Assembly: GCF_006385175.1 (NCBI RefSeq)
Contig: NZ_VFIY01000005.1
Span: forward strand, 379,501 to 443,500
Direction of reading: 5' to 3'
Length of the DNA stretch: 64,000 nucleotides
Origin: Emcibacter nanhaiensis
GTDB taxonomy: Bacteria; Pseudomonadota; Alphaproteobacteria; Sphingomonadales; Emcibacteraceae
In this document: one piece after another, positions 50,725-60,422 of the stretch
Position numbering within the stretch: the stretch's first letter is position 1
How the letters are laid out: each line of letters begins with the position of its first letter
Notes under the pieces: generated by a model
What the model saw: the letters and a program-made list of their open reading frames with translations, nothing else
Told to the model about the DNA's origin: nothing
Database searches by the model: none
Position numbers and translations under genes: made by a program

Positions 50725-51834
50725 TTACAGGCCGGCGGTCTGCTGCGGGATCTGCTCGGGGATCCAGCGCAGCTCATATTGCACCAGGTAGCCGTCATGG
50801 TCGGAGAGCGGTTCGCCGTCGATAATCTCGTCAAAGATCAGCTCGACCCGGACCGGCCGCAAGTGGGCATGGCGGCCGCTGTCAAAGGCCTGCAGGTCGT
50901 TGCTGTCGAGCCAGGGTGTCGCGCTTTTCACGTCCAGCCGCAGTTCGCAGCCGCTGGCGGCCTCCAGGCAATATTCCCGGCTGAACTGCTGCGCCGGGCG
51001 CGGACTGCTGTGACGCTTGAGCTGCTCCACCAGCTCCGGCAGGCCTTTGAGGTTGAAGTCACCGGCCACGATCAGCGGATTGTCGCTGTCGGAGTTCTGT
51101 TCGATCAGGCGGCGCATGCCGCCGAGCTGCAGCTTCTGTGCGGCGCTGGTGCGGGAATAGTCGACTCCCGAGGACGGCCCCTTGGAATTCATATGGGTGT
51201 TGACCACTTCGAGCGGGAACGGCACCCCGGGGATGCGGACCCAGGCCATCATCACCCCCTTGTTGGCGAGGCAGTCCCAGCCGGCGCAATCCCGGCGCGG
51301 GAAGGCGGCTTTGTGGGCCCCGACAATGGGAAAGTCGCTGAGGATATAGAGGCCGCTGTTCATGACCTTGCCCCAGGTCTCGCCGCGCCAGTTGCGAAGG
51401 TCGTCGAGAAAGTCTGCCGAAGCGTCCGGCGAGGCGCCTTCGACCACATCGTCCGCCCGCGGGCCGGCTATATAATTCCGGTAGCCGCCGGCCTGGATGA
51501 TGTCGCGGCTTTCGTCCATGAAGGCCTCCTGCAGCAGCACCAGATCCGGGGCGCGGCCCTGGCTGCGAAGCTGGGCGAATTTGTCGGCGATCATGGCCAG
51601 CCGTTTCGCCCGGCCGCTTTTGATCGGCCAGGGCAGGCCGGCGATATTGTAAATCAGCACGCTGAAGCTGATTTTGTGCTCGCCGGTGTCGGGATCAATT
51701 TCGACAGCGGGAGTTTTTGTGGCGGCACTTTGCGGCAGGGGCGGCTGGCCCGTCATCGAGGTATTGGCCCCCGACGACCAGCCCAGACTTAATACGCCCA
51801 CGAAAAACAGCACTTTGAGACGCGGCATCTTCAT
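50725..51834 (-). CDS. endonuclease/exonuclease/phosphatase family protein, exported
   Basis: 369 residues from ATG 51834 (51828 also possible). The N-terminus is a signal peptide (LKVLFFVGVLSLGWSSGANTS). The EEP (DNase I/sphingomyelinase) fold shows FSVLIYNIAGLPWP, then LVLLQEAFMDESRDII with the metal Glu, VVNTHMNSKG, LIVAGDFNLKG with the Asp-x-Asn, and LSDHDGYLVQYEL with the catalytic Asp-His. Substrate could be nucleic acid or a phospholipid; a secreted sphingomyelinase-like or nuclease role cannot be separated by sequence. It is a single gene. Confidence 0.88.
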   Translation of the reverse strand: MKMPRLKVLFFVGVLSLGWSSGANTSMTGQPPLPQSAATKTPAVEIDPDTGEHKISFSVLIYNIAGLPWPIKSGRAKRLAMIADKFAQLRSQGRAPDLVLLQEAFMDESRDIIQAGGYRNYIAGPRADDVVEGASPDASADFLDDLRNWRGETWGKVMNSGLYILSDFPIVGAHKAAFPRRDCAGWDCLANKGVMMAWVRIPGVPFPLEVVNTHMNSKGPSSGVDYSRTSAAQKLQLGGMRRLIEQNSDSDNPLIVAGDFNLKGLPELVEQLKRHSSPRPAQQFSREYCLEAASGCELRLDVKSATPWLDSNDLQAFDSGRHAHLRPVRVELIFDEIIDGEPLSDHDGYLVQYELRWIPEQIPQQTAGL

Positions 51835-51964
51835 CCGTAATCCCCTGTGAAACGGCACAAGATAAGTTCCGTTTACGGGGCGCGACTCAGCCTGTCAACG
51901 ACGCAGGACTCCTGTCACGGAAGAATAATTTTTCCGAAGTATTCCCGTTACTTAAGGGTCACAA

Positions 51965-52858
51965 TTATGCAAAACTTTCCGCGAAATAATCGCTCAGGAA
52001 GTCGATCAGGGTGCGCACTTTGGTCGACATCAGTTTTTTGTGCGGATAGAGCACATAGATGTGAAAACCGGGTTCCTGGAAATTTTCCAGCAGCGGCACC
52101 AGCCGTCCGTCGGCAAGCCCCCGACCGGCGATGAAGCGGGGCAGCAGAACCACACCCTGGCCATTGATGGCCGCCTCGCAGAGAAAGTCGCCGTTGTCCG
52201 AGGTCAGGGAGCCATGGATCTGAATATGGATTTTTTTGTCATTGCGGTAAAAGTCCCATCCCTTGGAGCGGTTGGGACTGGTAAAGGTCAGACAGTTATG
52301 CCTGAGCAGATCTTCGGGCTGTTCGGGTGCCCCGTGTCGGGCGATATAATCCGGGCTGGCGCAGGCGACCCTGTGGCTCGACGCGATCTGCCGGGCCATC
52401 AGGTTGGAATCCGGCAACTTGCTCGACACCCTGATCGCCAGGTCGAATCCTTCCGCGGCAATATCGACAAAACGGTTTGAAAAGGAGGTGTTCAGGGTTA
52501 CACGCGGATATTTTTCCAGATAGGCGCTGAGTGCCGGCCCCAGGTGACTGGCGAAGCTCAGCGGGGCCGCCAGCCGGATATCACCGATCGGCGTCTGGGT
52601 TTTGCGGCGCAGGCTTTCTTCTGTCTCTTCCAGCTCGTTGAGCAGCTTCTGGACCTGTTCCAGATACTGATAGCCGGCTTCGGTCAGGCTGACATTGCGG
52701 GTGGTGCGGTTGAGCAGCCGGGTGCCGAGATCATCCTCCAGGTCCTTGACCCGTTTGCTGACCACGGAATTGGCCAGATTGAGCCGTCGCGCCGCTTCGG
52801 CGAAGCTCCCGGTCTGGCCCACAACGGCAAAGGTTTTGATATTGGATAATTTGTCCAT
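51965..52858 (-). CDS. LysR-family transcriptional regulator
   Basis: 297 residues, typical length. N-terminal winged HTH: LSNIKTFAVVGQTGSFAEAARRLNLANSVVSKRVKDLEDDLG, with LLNRTTRNVSLTEAG. The C-terminal periplasmic-binding-like effector domain follows (TPIGDIRLAAPLSFASHLGPALSAYL). It belongs to the CrgA/DsdC-like group by wording. It is divergent from the pirin gene, with 97 AT-rich bases between, so it probably controls the pirin and flavin reductase genes. The effector is unknown. Confidence 0.92.
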   Translation of the reverse strand: MDKLSNIKTFAVVGQTGSFAEAARRLNLANSVVSKRVKDLEDDLGTRLLNRTTRNVSLTEAGYQYLEQVQKLLNELEETEESLRRKTQTPIGDIRLAAPLSFASHLGPALSAYLEKYPRVTLNTSFSNRFVDIAAEGFDLAIRVSSKLPDSNLMARQIASSHRVACASPDYIARHGAPEQPEDLLRHNCLTFTSPNRSKGWDFYRNDKKIHIQIHGSLTSDNGDFLCEAAINGQGVVLLPRFIAGRGLADGRLVPLLENFQEPGFHIYVLYPHKKLMSTKVRTLIDFLSDYFAESFA

Positions 52859-52955
52859 TTATATAAAAAATAGAATAATGAAGTTCCTAAAAGGGATATT
52901 ATCATAAATATAAGAAAAATATATTCTTTTGTCCCGAAATATAGAGAGGTTCGCA

Positions 52956-53657
52956 ATGATCCTGAAAAGGGACAGAAATGATCGGGGCCTGACGACAGGA
53001 AGCTGGCTGACCAGCAAACACAGCTTTTCCTTCGGCCGTTACCACGACCCGGGCAATATGGGCTTCGGGCCATTGCGGGTGATCAACGAGGACTGGATCA
53101 GGCCGGGCACCGGTTTCGGGACCCATGGTCACGAAAATATGGAAATCATTACCTGGGTCCTCGAGGGCGTGGTGTCCCATCGGGACAGCATGGGCAACGA
53201 GGTGTCCATCGGACCGGGGGAAATTCAGCTGATGAGTGCGGGGCGCGGCGTCCGGCACAGCGAATATAACGCCTCAGACGACACTGAACTGCATCTCCTG
53301 CAGATCTGGATCATGCCCAACCAGGTGAACGGCGAACCAGGCTATCAGCAGCGACAATTTGCCGATGGGGAATTCCATAACAGTTTTCACCTGCTGGCCG
53401 CGCCGGAGGGAGAGGAGCAAAGCCTGTCCCTCAAGCAGGACGCGCGCATTTTTGCCGGGCGGTTTGATCCTGACGTTCATCATGTCCGGGAGTTGAATCC
53501 GGACCGGAGATACTGGTTGCAGGTGGCCCGGGGCGAACTGGAACTGAACGGGCAGAAAGGAATGGCCGGTGACGGCTTTGCCCTTGAAGAAGAGCATGGC
53601 CTGGAGCTTGCCGCCCTGACGGCAACCGAGCTGCTCTTGTTTGAATTGCCAAAATAA
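52956..53657 (+). CDS. pirin family protein
   Basis: 233 residues from ATG 52956, behind AGAGAGG; an extension to 52929 was rejected. Bicupin with the pirin motif FGTHGHENMEIITWVLEGVVSHRDSMGN, where the His and Glu residues bind iron, then IQLMSAGRGVRHSEYN. Pirins can act as quercetin 2,3-dioxygenases or redox-responsive cofactors. It is followed 12 nt later by an NADPH-dependent FMN reductase gene, and is divergent from a LysR gene, a frequent arrangement for stress-response genes. Confidence 0.94.
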   Translation: MILKRDRNDRGLTTGSWLTSKHSFSFGRYHDPGNMGFGPLRVINEDWIRPGTGFGTHGHENMEIITWVLEGVVSHRDSMGNEVSIGPGEIQLMSAGRGVRHSEYNASDDTELHLLQIWIMPNQVNGEPGYQQRQFADGEFHNSFHLLAAPEGEEQSLSLKQDARIFAGRFDPDVHHVRELNPDRRYWLQVARGELELNGQKGMAGDGFALEEEHGLELAALTATELLLFELPK

Positions 53658-53669
53658 AGGAGGAATAAA

Positions 53670-54245
53670 ATGTCCAAAGAAGTGAAGATTCTGGCCTTTG
53701 CCGGAAGCATGAGAAAGGCGTCATTCAACAAGTCCATGGTCAAGGCTGCCGCTGCCGGGGCCGAAGAAGCCGGGGCGGAAGTCACCTATATTGATCTGCG
53801 CAATTACCCGTTGCCGCTCTATAACGGTGATCTTGAAGCGGCAGAAGGCCTGCCCTGCGGAGCGCGGAAACTCAAGCAATTGTTCGATGGGCATGACGGG
53901 TTGCTGATTGCTTCTCCGGAATATAACAGCAGTTACTCCGCTGTGCTGAAAAATGCCCTCGACTGGATCTCCCGCCCGGCGGATCATAACGAACCGATGC
54001 TCAACTCCTTTGTTGGCAAGCAGGCGGTGCTGATGGCGACATCGCCGGGCGCCCTGGGTGGCCTGCGCGGTCTCTATGCCCTGCGTGAGCTGCTGATGAA
54101 TATGATGGTACAGGTTCACCCCAATATGATGGCGCTGCCCAGCGCCATGGAGGAATTTGACGAGGACGGCAGTTTCACCAACCTGGACAGGGAACAGTCG
54201 GTGCGGGAACTCGGCGCGCTGCTGGTCGAGAGTCTGTCCCGCTGA
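53670..54245 (+). CDS. NADPH-dependent FMN reductase family protein
   Basis: 191-residue flavodoxin-like reductase. FMN phosphate loop: LAFAGSMRKASFNKSMVKAA; the second loop is LLIASPEYNSSYSAVLKNALDW. Length and motifs match the NAD(P)H-dependent FMN reductase/quinone reductase family (azoreductase, chromate reductase-type). It follows the pirin gene by 12 nt and ends at a strong terminator. Confidence 0.93.
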   Translation: MSKEVKILAFAGSMRKASFNKSMVKAAAAGAEEAGAEVTYIDLRNYPLPLYNGDLEAAEGLPCGARKLKQLFDGHDGLLIASPEYNSSYSAVLKNALDWISRPADHNEPMLNSFVGKQAVLMATSPGALGGLRGLYALRELLMNMMVQVHPNMMALPSAMEEFDEDGSFTNLDREQSVRELGALLVESLSR

Positions 54246-54270
54246 CAGCCGGATATTTTATCCTTCCTTG

Positions 54271-54297
54271 AAAAGCAGGTCGCCGGGGCCTGCTTTT
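54271..54297 (+). terminator. terminator after FMN reductase gene
   Basis: AAAAGCAGG / CCTGCTTTT followed by further T residues, 26 nt after the stop. Confidence 0.85.
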
Positions 54298-54362
54298 TTG
54301 TTTTTTCAGAGACATTTACCTTTCTTCAACATCGAAGCTGTATGAGGGAAGGGAAAATAAAG

Positions 54363-54376
54363 TTGCCTGCAGGCAA
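54363..54376. promoter_or_regulatory. palindrome in cysD upstream region
   Basis: TTGCCTGCAGGCAA, a perfect 14-bp palindrome, 207 bp before the cysD start. Possible regulator site. Confidence 0.4.
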
Positions 54377-54399
54377 TGTTATTAAAACATAAAAAAAGT

Positions 54400-54418
54400 G
54401 TATATTAAAATAATATAC
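54400..54418. promoter_or_regulatory. AT-rich inverted repeat in cysD upstream region
   Basis: GTATATTA-AAA-TAATATAC, perfect 8-bp arms, 165 bp before the cysD start. Possible regulator binding or promoter element. Confidence 0.4.
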
Positions 54419-54582
54419 ATATTTTTTTTATAAAAATAGGTTATTAGGCGTTGTCATTTCAGGGCAATGGGGCTATCTAGGGGATAGATTTTACAAAGAT
54501 GAGAACTGTCTGATAAACGGAAGCAGATTGGCACGGGGGCAGTTAGCAATCCCCGGAAACGGATGGAAGAAGAGAGTCTGGA

Positions 54583-55482
54583 ATGGATTTAACCCACTTA
54601 CAGCGGCTTGAAGCCGAAAGTATTCATATCATGCGGGAGGTCGCGGCCGAGTGCCAGAATCCGGTGATGCTCTATTCAATCGGCAAGGATTCGGCTGTCA
54701 TGCTGCATCTGGCCATGAAAGCCTTTTATCCCTCCATCCCGCCGTTCCCGATCCTGCATGTGGACACCACCTGGAAATTCCGGGAGATGATCGAATTTCG
54801 TGACAAGCGCGCCGCCGAACTGGGGCTGGACCTGCTGATCCACATTAACCAAGAGGGGGTCGACCAGGGCATCGGGCCGTTTACCCACGGTTCTGCAGTG
54901 CATACTGACGTGATGAAAACCCAGGCCCTGAAACAGGCGCTGGACAAATATAAATTCGACGCCGCTTTTGGCGGCGCCCGCCGGGACGAGGAAAAAAGCC
55001 GGGCCAAGGAACGGATATTCTCTTTCCGCTCCGCCCAGCACCGCTGGGACCCGAAAAACCAGCGTCCGGAATTGTGGAACCTGTATAACAGCCGCATCAA
55101 CAAGGGCGAAAGCATCCGCGTGTTCCCCCTGAGCAACTGGACCGAGCTGGATATCTGGCAGTATATCTACCAGGAAAATATCCCCATCGTGCCGCTCTAC
55201 TTCGCCAAGGAACGCCCTGTGGTGGAACGGGACGGCATGCTGGTGATGGTGGATGATGACCGGATGCCGCTGGAACCGGGTGAAGTGCCAATGATGAAGA
55301 AGGTGCGGTTCCGCACCCTGGGCTGCTATCCGCTGACCGGCGCGATTGAGTCAGATGCGGACACCCTGCCGGCGATTATCCAGGAAATGCTGCTGACCAG
55401 AACCTCCGAACGCCAGGGCCGGGCTATCGACAAGGATGCCAATGCGTCCATGGAGCAGAAAAAACAGGAGGGGTATTTCTAA
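54583..55482 (+). CDS. cysD: sulfate adenylyltransferase subunit 2 (CysD)
   Basis: 299 residues, standard CysD length. The PP-loop is [18 protein letters not shown]; other family blocks are [42 protein letters not shown] and [25 protein letters not shown]. It forms adenosine 5'-phosphosulfate from sulfate and ATP with the GTPase CysN, in the cytosol, for cysteine synthesis. Its stop overlaps the cysNC start by one base (TAATG). Confidence 0.97.
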   Translation: MDLTHLQRLEAESIHIMREVAAECQNPVMLYSIGKDSAVMLHLAMKAFYPSIPPFPILHVDTTWKFREMIEFRDKRAAELGLDLLIHINQEGVDQGIGPFTHGSAVHTDVMKTQALKQALDKYKFDAAFGGARRDEEKSRAKERIFSFRSAQHRWDPKNQRPELWNLYNSRINKGESIRVFPLSNWTELDIWQYIYQENIPIVPLYFAKERPVVERDGMLVMVDDDRMPLEPGEVPMMKKVRFRTLGCYPLTGAIESDADTLPAIIQEMLLTRTSERQGRAIDKDANASMEQKKQEGYF

Positions 55483-57386
55483 TGGCACATCAGTCTGACC
55501 TTATTTCCGAAGATATCCTCGAATATCTGAAAAGCCAGGAAAACAAAAGCCTCCTGCGGTTCATTACCTGCGGCAGCGTTGACGACGGCAAAAGCACCCT
55601 GATCGGCCGCCTGCTGTATGATTCCAAGCTGATTTTCGAAGACCAGCTCTCGAGCCTGGAATCCGACAGTAAAAAAGTCGGCACCCAGGGCGGCGATATG
55701 GATTTCGCCCTTCTGGTCGACGGTCTGGCCGCCGAGCGCGAACAGGGCATCACCATCGACGTGGCCTATCGCTTTTTCTCCACCGACAAGCGCAAGTTCA
55801 TCGTCGCCGACACGCCGGGGCATGAGCAATATACCCGCAACATGGCGACCGGCGCCTCCAACGCCGACCTGGCCATTATCCTGATTGACGCCCGCAAGGG
55901 GATCCTGACCCAGACCCGCCGGCACAGCTATATCGTGTCGCTGCTGGGCATCAAGCATGTATTGCTGGCCGTCAACAAGATGGACCTGATGGACTATGAC
56001 CAGAAGGTATTTGAGGAAATTGAAACCGATTACCGCGCCTTTGCGAAGGACATCGGTCTCACCGATATCACCTGTGTGCCGATTTCGGCCCTGAAAGGGG
56101 ACAATATCCTGGAGCGCGGCGACAATCTTGACTGGTATGACGGCCCGACCCTGATGGAAGTTCTGGAGACGGTGGACGTGACGACGGACGAGAAATCGGC
56201 GCCGTTCCGGTTTCCGGTCCAGTGGGTGAACCGTCCGGACCTGGATTTCCGCGGCTTTTCCGGCACCATCGTCAGCGGCACCGTGCGGCAAGGCGATGAA
56301 ATTGTTGTCCTGCCGTCGGCCAAGACCAGCCGCATCAAGTGCATCGTCGCCATGGGCGGAGACCTGGACGAAGCCATCGCCGGGCAGGCGGTGACCCTGG
56401 TGCTGGAGGACGAGATTGATATCTCCCGCGGGGATGTGATCTGCCGCAAGGAAAACCGGGCCGAACTGACCGACCAGTTCATGGCCCATGTTTTGTGGAT
56501 GGACGAGGAACACCTGCTGCCTGGCCGTCCCTACCTGGTCAAGATCGGTTCGAAAATGGTGCCGGGTATGATCACTGACCTGAAGTACAAGGTCAACGTG
56601 AACAGCCTGGAGCATGAAGCCGGCAAAGCCCTGGAACTGAATGAAGTCGGGGTCTGTAACCTGTCCCTGTCCGACCAGATTCCCTATGACCACTATGCCG
56701 ATATCCGGGAAACCGGCGCCTTTATCATCATCAACCGGCTGAACAACAATACGGTCGGGGTCGGCATGATCGACCACGGCCTGCGCCGGGCGGAGAATAT
56801 CCACTGGCAGGCGCTGGACGTGGACAAAACCTCCCGGGCGGGCCAGAAGAGCCAGAAACCGGCGGTGCTGTGGTTCACCGGTTATTCCGGTTCCGGGAAG
56901 TCCACCGTGGCCAACGCGCTGGAGAAGAAGCTCTTCGGCCGCGGCAACCATACCTATGTTTTGGATGGTGACAATGTTCGTCATGGCCTGAACAAGGACC
57001 TGGGCTTCACGGATGTGGACCGGGTGGAAAACATCCGCCGGGTGGCCGAAACCTCCAAACTGATGGTGGATGCAGGCCTGATTACCCTGGTCTCCTTCAT
57101 TTCCCCGTTCCGCTCCGAACGCCGCATGGCCCGGGAGCTGATGGATGACGGAGAATTCATCGAGATCTTCGTCAATACGCCGCTCGAAGTGTGTGAGCAG
57201 CGCGATCCGAAAGGCCTGTATAAGAAGGCCCGTGCAGGTGAAATCAAGAACTTCACCGGTTTCGACAGTCCCTATGAAGAACCGGACGATGCCGAACTGA
57301 ACATTGATACTACAGATCTGCAGCCGGACCAGGCCGCTGACCGTATTATTGATTACCTGGAAGAAAAGGGCTATCTCGCTTCATAA
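55482..57386 (+). CDS. cysNC: CysN-CysC fusion: sulfate adenylyltransferase subunit 1 / APS kinase
   Basis: 634 residues. The GTPase half (about 1-440) has GSVDDGKSTLIGRLLYD, DTPGHEQYTRNMATGASNADL and NKMDLMDYD, with elongation-factor-like beta-barrels after it. The kinase half (about 460-634) has the P-loop GYSGSGKSTVANALEKKL, DGDNVRHGLNKDLGF, and FISPFRSERRMAR. The GTPase drives APS formation with CysD and the kinase phosphorylates APS to PAPS. CysNC fusions are common in alphaproteobacteria. It ends at a terminator. Reduction genes (cysH/cysI) are not in the window. Confidence 0.97.
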   Translation: MAHQSDLISEDILEYLKSQENKSLLRFITCGSVDDGKSTLIGRLLYDSKLIFEDQLSSLESDSKKVGTQGGDMDFALLVDGLAAEREQGITIDVAYRFFSTDKRKFIVADTPGHEQYTRNMATGASNADLAIILIDARKGILTQTRRHSYIVSLLGIKHVLLAVNKMDLMDYDQKVFEEIETDYRAFAKDIGLTDITCVPISALKGDNILERGDNLDWYDGPTLMEVLETVDVTTDEKSAPFRFPVQWVNRPDLDFRGFSGTIVSGTVRQGDEIVVLPSAKTSRIKCIVAMGGDLDEAIAGQAVTLVLEDEIDISRGDVICRKENRAELTDQFMAHVLWMDEEHLLPGRPYLVKIGSKMVPGMITDLKYKVNVNSLEHEAGKALELNEVGVCNLSLSDQIPYDHYADIRETGAFIIINRLNNNTVGVGMIDHGLRRAENIHWQALDVDKTSRAGQKSQKPAVLWFTGYSGSGKSTVANALEKKLFGRGNHTYVLDGDNVRHGLNKDLGFTDVDRVENIRRVAETSKLMVDAGLITLVSFISPFRSERRMARELMDDGEFIEIFVNTPLEVCEQRDPKGLYKKARAGEIKNFTGFDSPYEEPDDAELNIDTTDLQPDQAADRIIDYLEEKGYLAS

Positions 57387-57409
57387 GCGGGAGGCCCGTG
57401 AAATTCTTA

Positions 57410-57439
57410 AAAGCCGGTTCTTCGGGGCCGGCTTTTTTA
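57410..57439. terminator. terminator between cysNC and hybrid kinase genes
   Basis: AAAAGCCGG / CCGGCTTTT with loop TTCTTCGGGG and a further T-run, serving the plus-strand cys operon. The convergent kinase gene ends at 57453. Confidence 0.85.
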
Positions 57440-57452
57440 TGTCGCCCCGGTT

Positions 57453-59693
57453 TTATGTCACTTGGGTTTTCCCAGCCAGGATATCGGAGATAATAGCAAT
57501 CGCCTCTTTCAGGTTGATGGGCTTGACGATATAGGCGTTGGCTCCTGCCTGGATATATCTTGTTTCCGCATCACTCATGGCATTCGCTGTCAGGGCAATG
57601 ATCGGGACATCGCGGAAGGGCGCTTCCGAGGCGCGGATCCAGCGGATGGCTTCTTCCCCGGTCATGACCGGCATCTGAATATCCATCAGGACAAGGTCGA
57701 AGGCCTGCCGCTCGAGTGCATTAATTGCTTCCTGGCCGTTTTCCACAATGGTGACGTCCAGATTGAGAACTTTCAGGGCCTCGCGGATAATCTGCTGGTT
57801 GATCAGATTGTCCTCTGCCACCAGGACCTTCCGGTTGTCTGCCGTCGATTGTAGGGGGGTATCGCGCAAAGGCTCCGGTTCAGCCCCAATCTCGGCGTCA
57901 ATGGCAACGGCACTTTTGTCAAGCGGTAGCGTGAACCAGAACTCGGCCCCCTTGTCGGGCTCGCTTTTGACACCGATTTCACCGCCCATCATTTCCGCCA
58001 GGCTCTTGCAGATGGGAAGGCCAAGGCCGGTGCCGCCATACTGGCGCACGCTTGTGCCGTCGACCTGCCGGAACCGCTCGAAAATGGCCTCCTGCTGATC
58101 AGGGGGGATGCCGGGGCCGGTATCACGGACGCGGAAGTGCAGTGATCCGTCGTCGAGCAGTGAAAGCTGCAGGGATATGGTGCCGGCGTCAGTGAATTTG
58201 ACCGCATTACCCAACAGATTGACCAGCATCTGCTTGATCCGGACGGGATCACCCACATAAGTCAAATCGCAGTCCTTCGGAACGTCGACCACAGTCTTGA
58301 GGCTCTTTGACATGGCCTGGTAAGAAATGGTGTCCATGGATTCCTTGATCACTGTGAGGACATTGAAATCGGACATTTTCAGCTTCATCTGTCCGGACTC
58401 AATCCTCGACAGGTCCAGTATGTCATTGATAATGGCCAGCAGGGAGCGGCCGGAAGACATGATGGTGTGAGCATATTCCCGTTGCCGGGAATCAAGTTTG
58501 GTCTGTTCCAGAAGCTGGCACATACCGAGTACGCCATTGAGCGGCGTACGGATTTCATGGCTCATATTGGCCAGAAATTCTGACTTGAGGCGGTTGGCTT
58601 TTTCTGCAGAATCCTTGGCATCCGCCATATCCTTCATGGCGCGGCGCAATTTGAGAGTGGTCTTTTTCAACTCATTGGTGCGGTTCCGTACCGTTGCCTC
58701 AATGGCAATCCTTTTGTTCATCTGCTGTACAATGAACAGCGACAACAGACCGCCTATGACAAAAACAATCAGCGCGCCCAGCTCTGCCTGCTTTGCAGGG
58801 AAGCCGGCTTCCGCCGACCTGGTGACGGTCACTATCCAGGATTTCTCCGCAACAGGAAATCTATACTGGTAAAAAAAACGGTCGGGGTCGTCACTGACCT
58901 GGGTGGCAAAGTCCCCGTCGCTGGCCAGCGAGGCGGAGGTTGTGATGTCAACGTCCAGCTCTTTGAAGATGTGGCCCGCATCGAATACCTTATAGGTCGT
59001 GATGTTCTGGTCGACGATCAATGCGACGATGATCCCCCGTACATTCCCTTTCCCGGCGTGAGCTGCATCCGCGTCCTGAAAGATGGGCACGAAACAATAG
59101 GCCGCTTTCTTGAGTCCGGGCTGCCCGGGCACAAAGCTGGCGCTGGCCGTGATTTTCCCGGTTTCTATACTATGCTCTATGGCAGCTCTATAGTCCGGTA
59201 CCGCGAAAAAATCGAAGCCGAGGAAAAGAGGCTTCCCGAAACGGACCGCCTGCAGGTCGACGGGGAAATAAAACGGCTGTTCCTGGCGCGGAGAGGGCGC
59301 GACGTCATCTGTCTTCGAATGGATATAGGGGGCCTGCGCGCCCCGGTCTGCAAGCGTTCTTTCAAATTGTTTTCGGTCTGTCGCTTCGATCTTCGGAAGC
59401 CACGCAAACAGGGAGATGGCGCGATGGCGTTCGAGAATATCACGGGTGAAATCAGTAAATTCCTGTGGCTCGACAGCGACGTCGCGACGATAATGTTCCT
59501 GCAGGAGATACATTGATTCAAGGTTTTCCCGGATACGCTGCTCGAGCCTGTAGGACAGGCTCGCCGCCAGGGTGTTAAATTCGGCATGGACGTTTCCCAG
59601 GGTATTCTGCTGGATTGTTCTGTAGGTTGCCAGGGATAATCCTGTCGTCAGCGCAAGAGAAAACAGCAAAGTTATCAGCGTATTTTTCTTCAT
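57453..59693 (-). CDS. CHASE-domain hybrid sensor histidine kinase
   Basis: 746 residues. Membrane segment 1 (about 6-24) precedes a periplasmic CHASE domain (about 40-280, with FAWLPKIEATDRKQFERTL and LFLGFDFFAVPDYRAAIEHSI), then membrane segment 2 (about 305-325, GALIVFVIGGLLSLFIVQQM). A coiled coil leads to HisKA with FLANMSHEIRTPLNGVLGM. HATPase has LLGNAVKFTD, DTGPGIP and GTGLGLPICKSL. A C-terminal receiver domain (about 625-740) has LVAEDNLINQQIIR and phospho-acceptor LVLMDIQMPVMTGEEAI. No output regulator adjoins, so signalling to another protein is expected. CHASE ligands are small molecules, and this one is unknown. Confidence 0.94.
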   Translation of the reverse strand: MKKNTLITLLFSLALTTGLSLATYRTIQQNTLGNVHAEFNTLAASLSYRLEQRIRENLESMYLLQEHYRRDVAVEPQEFTDFTRDILERHRAISLFAWLPKIEATDRKQFERTLADRGAQAPYIHSKTDDVAPSPRQEQPFYFPVDLQAVRFGKPLFLGFDFFAVPDYRAAIEHSIETGKITASASFVPGQPGLKKAAYCFVPIFQDADAAHAGKGNVRGIIVALIVDQNITTYKVFDAGHIFKELDVDITTSASLASDGDFATQVSDDPDRFFYQYRFPVAEKSWIVTVTRSAEAGFPAKQAELGALIVFVIGGLLSLFIVQQMNKRIAIEATVRNRTNELKKTTLKLRRAMKDMADAKDSAEKANRLKSEFLANMSHEIRTPLNGVLGMCQLLEQTKLDSRQREYAHTIMSSGRSLLAIINDILDLSRIESGQMKLKMSDFNVLTVIKESMDTISYQAMSKSLKTVVDVPKDCDLTYVGDPVRIKQMLVNLLGNAVKFTDAGTISLQLSLLDDGSLHFRVRDTGPGIPPDQQEAIFERFRQVDGTSVRQYGGTGLGLPICKSLAEMMGGEIGVKSEPDKGAEFWFTLPLDKSAVAIDAEIGAEPEPLRDTPLQSTADNRKVLVAEDNLINQQIIREALKVLNLDVTIVENGQEAINALERQAFDLVLMDIQMPVMTGEEAIRWIRASEAPFRDVPIIALTANAMSDAETRYIQAGANAYIVKPINLKEAIAIISDILAGKTQVT

Positions 59694-59895
59694 TGATCCC
59701 GGAGAATGACCTTGTTTTATTTAGTTATAGGGCCATTCTAGCATTGCCGCATAATCATAAACAGAAAAAACCACCATATGTTGCATTCTGCAGCAGAGGT
59801 TGTCGCCGGGGTATCAGTTTTTCAAATATTCGACTTTTACGCGGCGGGGCAAACAGCTATAACGGGCGGGAGTAGAATGAAAAAATAGGTAATGG

Positions 59896-60390
59896 ATGAT
59901 GGAAAAAGCACTTGCCGGCGCCATGAGGCGCTATGCTTCCTCGGTTTCTGTGGTGTCCTGCAGGGACAGGGATGGAAACTGTTATGCGGTTACGGCGACG
60001 GCGGTTTCTTCCGTCTCTTTCGATCCCCCTTCCATGCTTGTCTGTCTGAACAGGAAGACAGCGCTGGCGGATGTTCTGGTCAAAGTGGAAGAGTTCGCCA
60101 TAAATTTTTTGAACAGCAACCAGGTTGCCGTTTCCAATGACTGTGCCGGCGGCCGGAAGGCCGGGGAAAGGGTGGAAGCGGAGAACTGGAATATGGAGGG
60201 TGACGGCACGCCGACCCTCAAAGGCGCACAGGCGGTGATCCTGTGCCGGCGGACCGAAAACCATACCTACGGCAGCCATGAGATCTTTATCGGTGACGTG
60301 GTCGATGTCGAAATCGAAGAAAAGGTCGATCCGCTGATTTATCTAAATGGTCAATATGGAACATTTTCTCCGTTCCCCGCGGCAGAATGA
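59896..60390 (+). CDS. flavin reductase family protein
   Basis: 164 residues (ATG 59896 or 59899). Split-barrel FMN-binding domain: RYASSVSVVSCRDRDGNCYAVTATAVSSVSFDPPSMLVCLNR, the classic flavin reductase opening, then EEFAINFLNSNQ and HEIFIGDVVDVEI. It supplies reduced FMN or FAD to a monooxygenase, or may itself reduce substrates. It overlaps the downstream GST reading frame region by a few bases only if an early start is used; with the chosen GST start the gap is 32 nt. Confidence 0.93.
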   Translation: MMEKALAGAMRRYASSVSVVSCRDRDGNCYAVTATAVSSVSFDPPSMLVCLNRKTALADVLVKVEEFAINFLNSNQVAVSNDCAGGRKAGERVEAENWNMEGDGTPTLKGAQAVILCRRTENHTYGSHEIFIGDVVDVEIEEKVDPLIYLNGQYGTFSPFPAAE

Positions 60391-60422
60391 GGCCCGGGCG
60401 GCGGTCAACAAGGGAGGAAGAA

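Larger units (their letters stand above)
54246..54582. other. 337-nt region upstream of cysD
   Basis: It holds the upstream terminator, then an AT-rich tract with two perfect inverted repeats, TTGCCTGCAGGCAA (54363-54376) and GTATATTA-AAA-TAATATAC (54400-54418). The last ~150 bases before cysD are less AT-rich and form a long untranslated leader or promoter. No riboswitch fold is recognised. Confidence 0.6.

Noticed and set aside
54520-54550. Sigma-54 promoter near TTGGCACGGGGGC upstream of cysD
   Set aside because: TGGCACG is present but no TTGC falls at the needed spacing, so it does not fit the -24/-12 pattern.
55479-56984. Long minus-strand ORF over cysNC
   Set aside because: Antisense to the GTPase motifs of CysN and has no recognised features.
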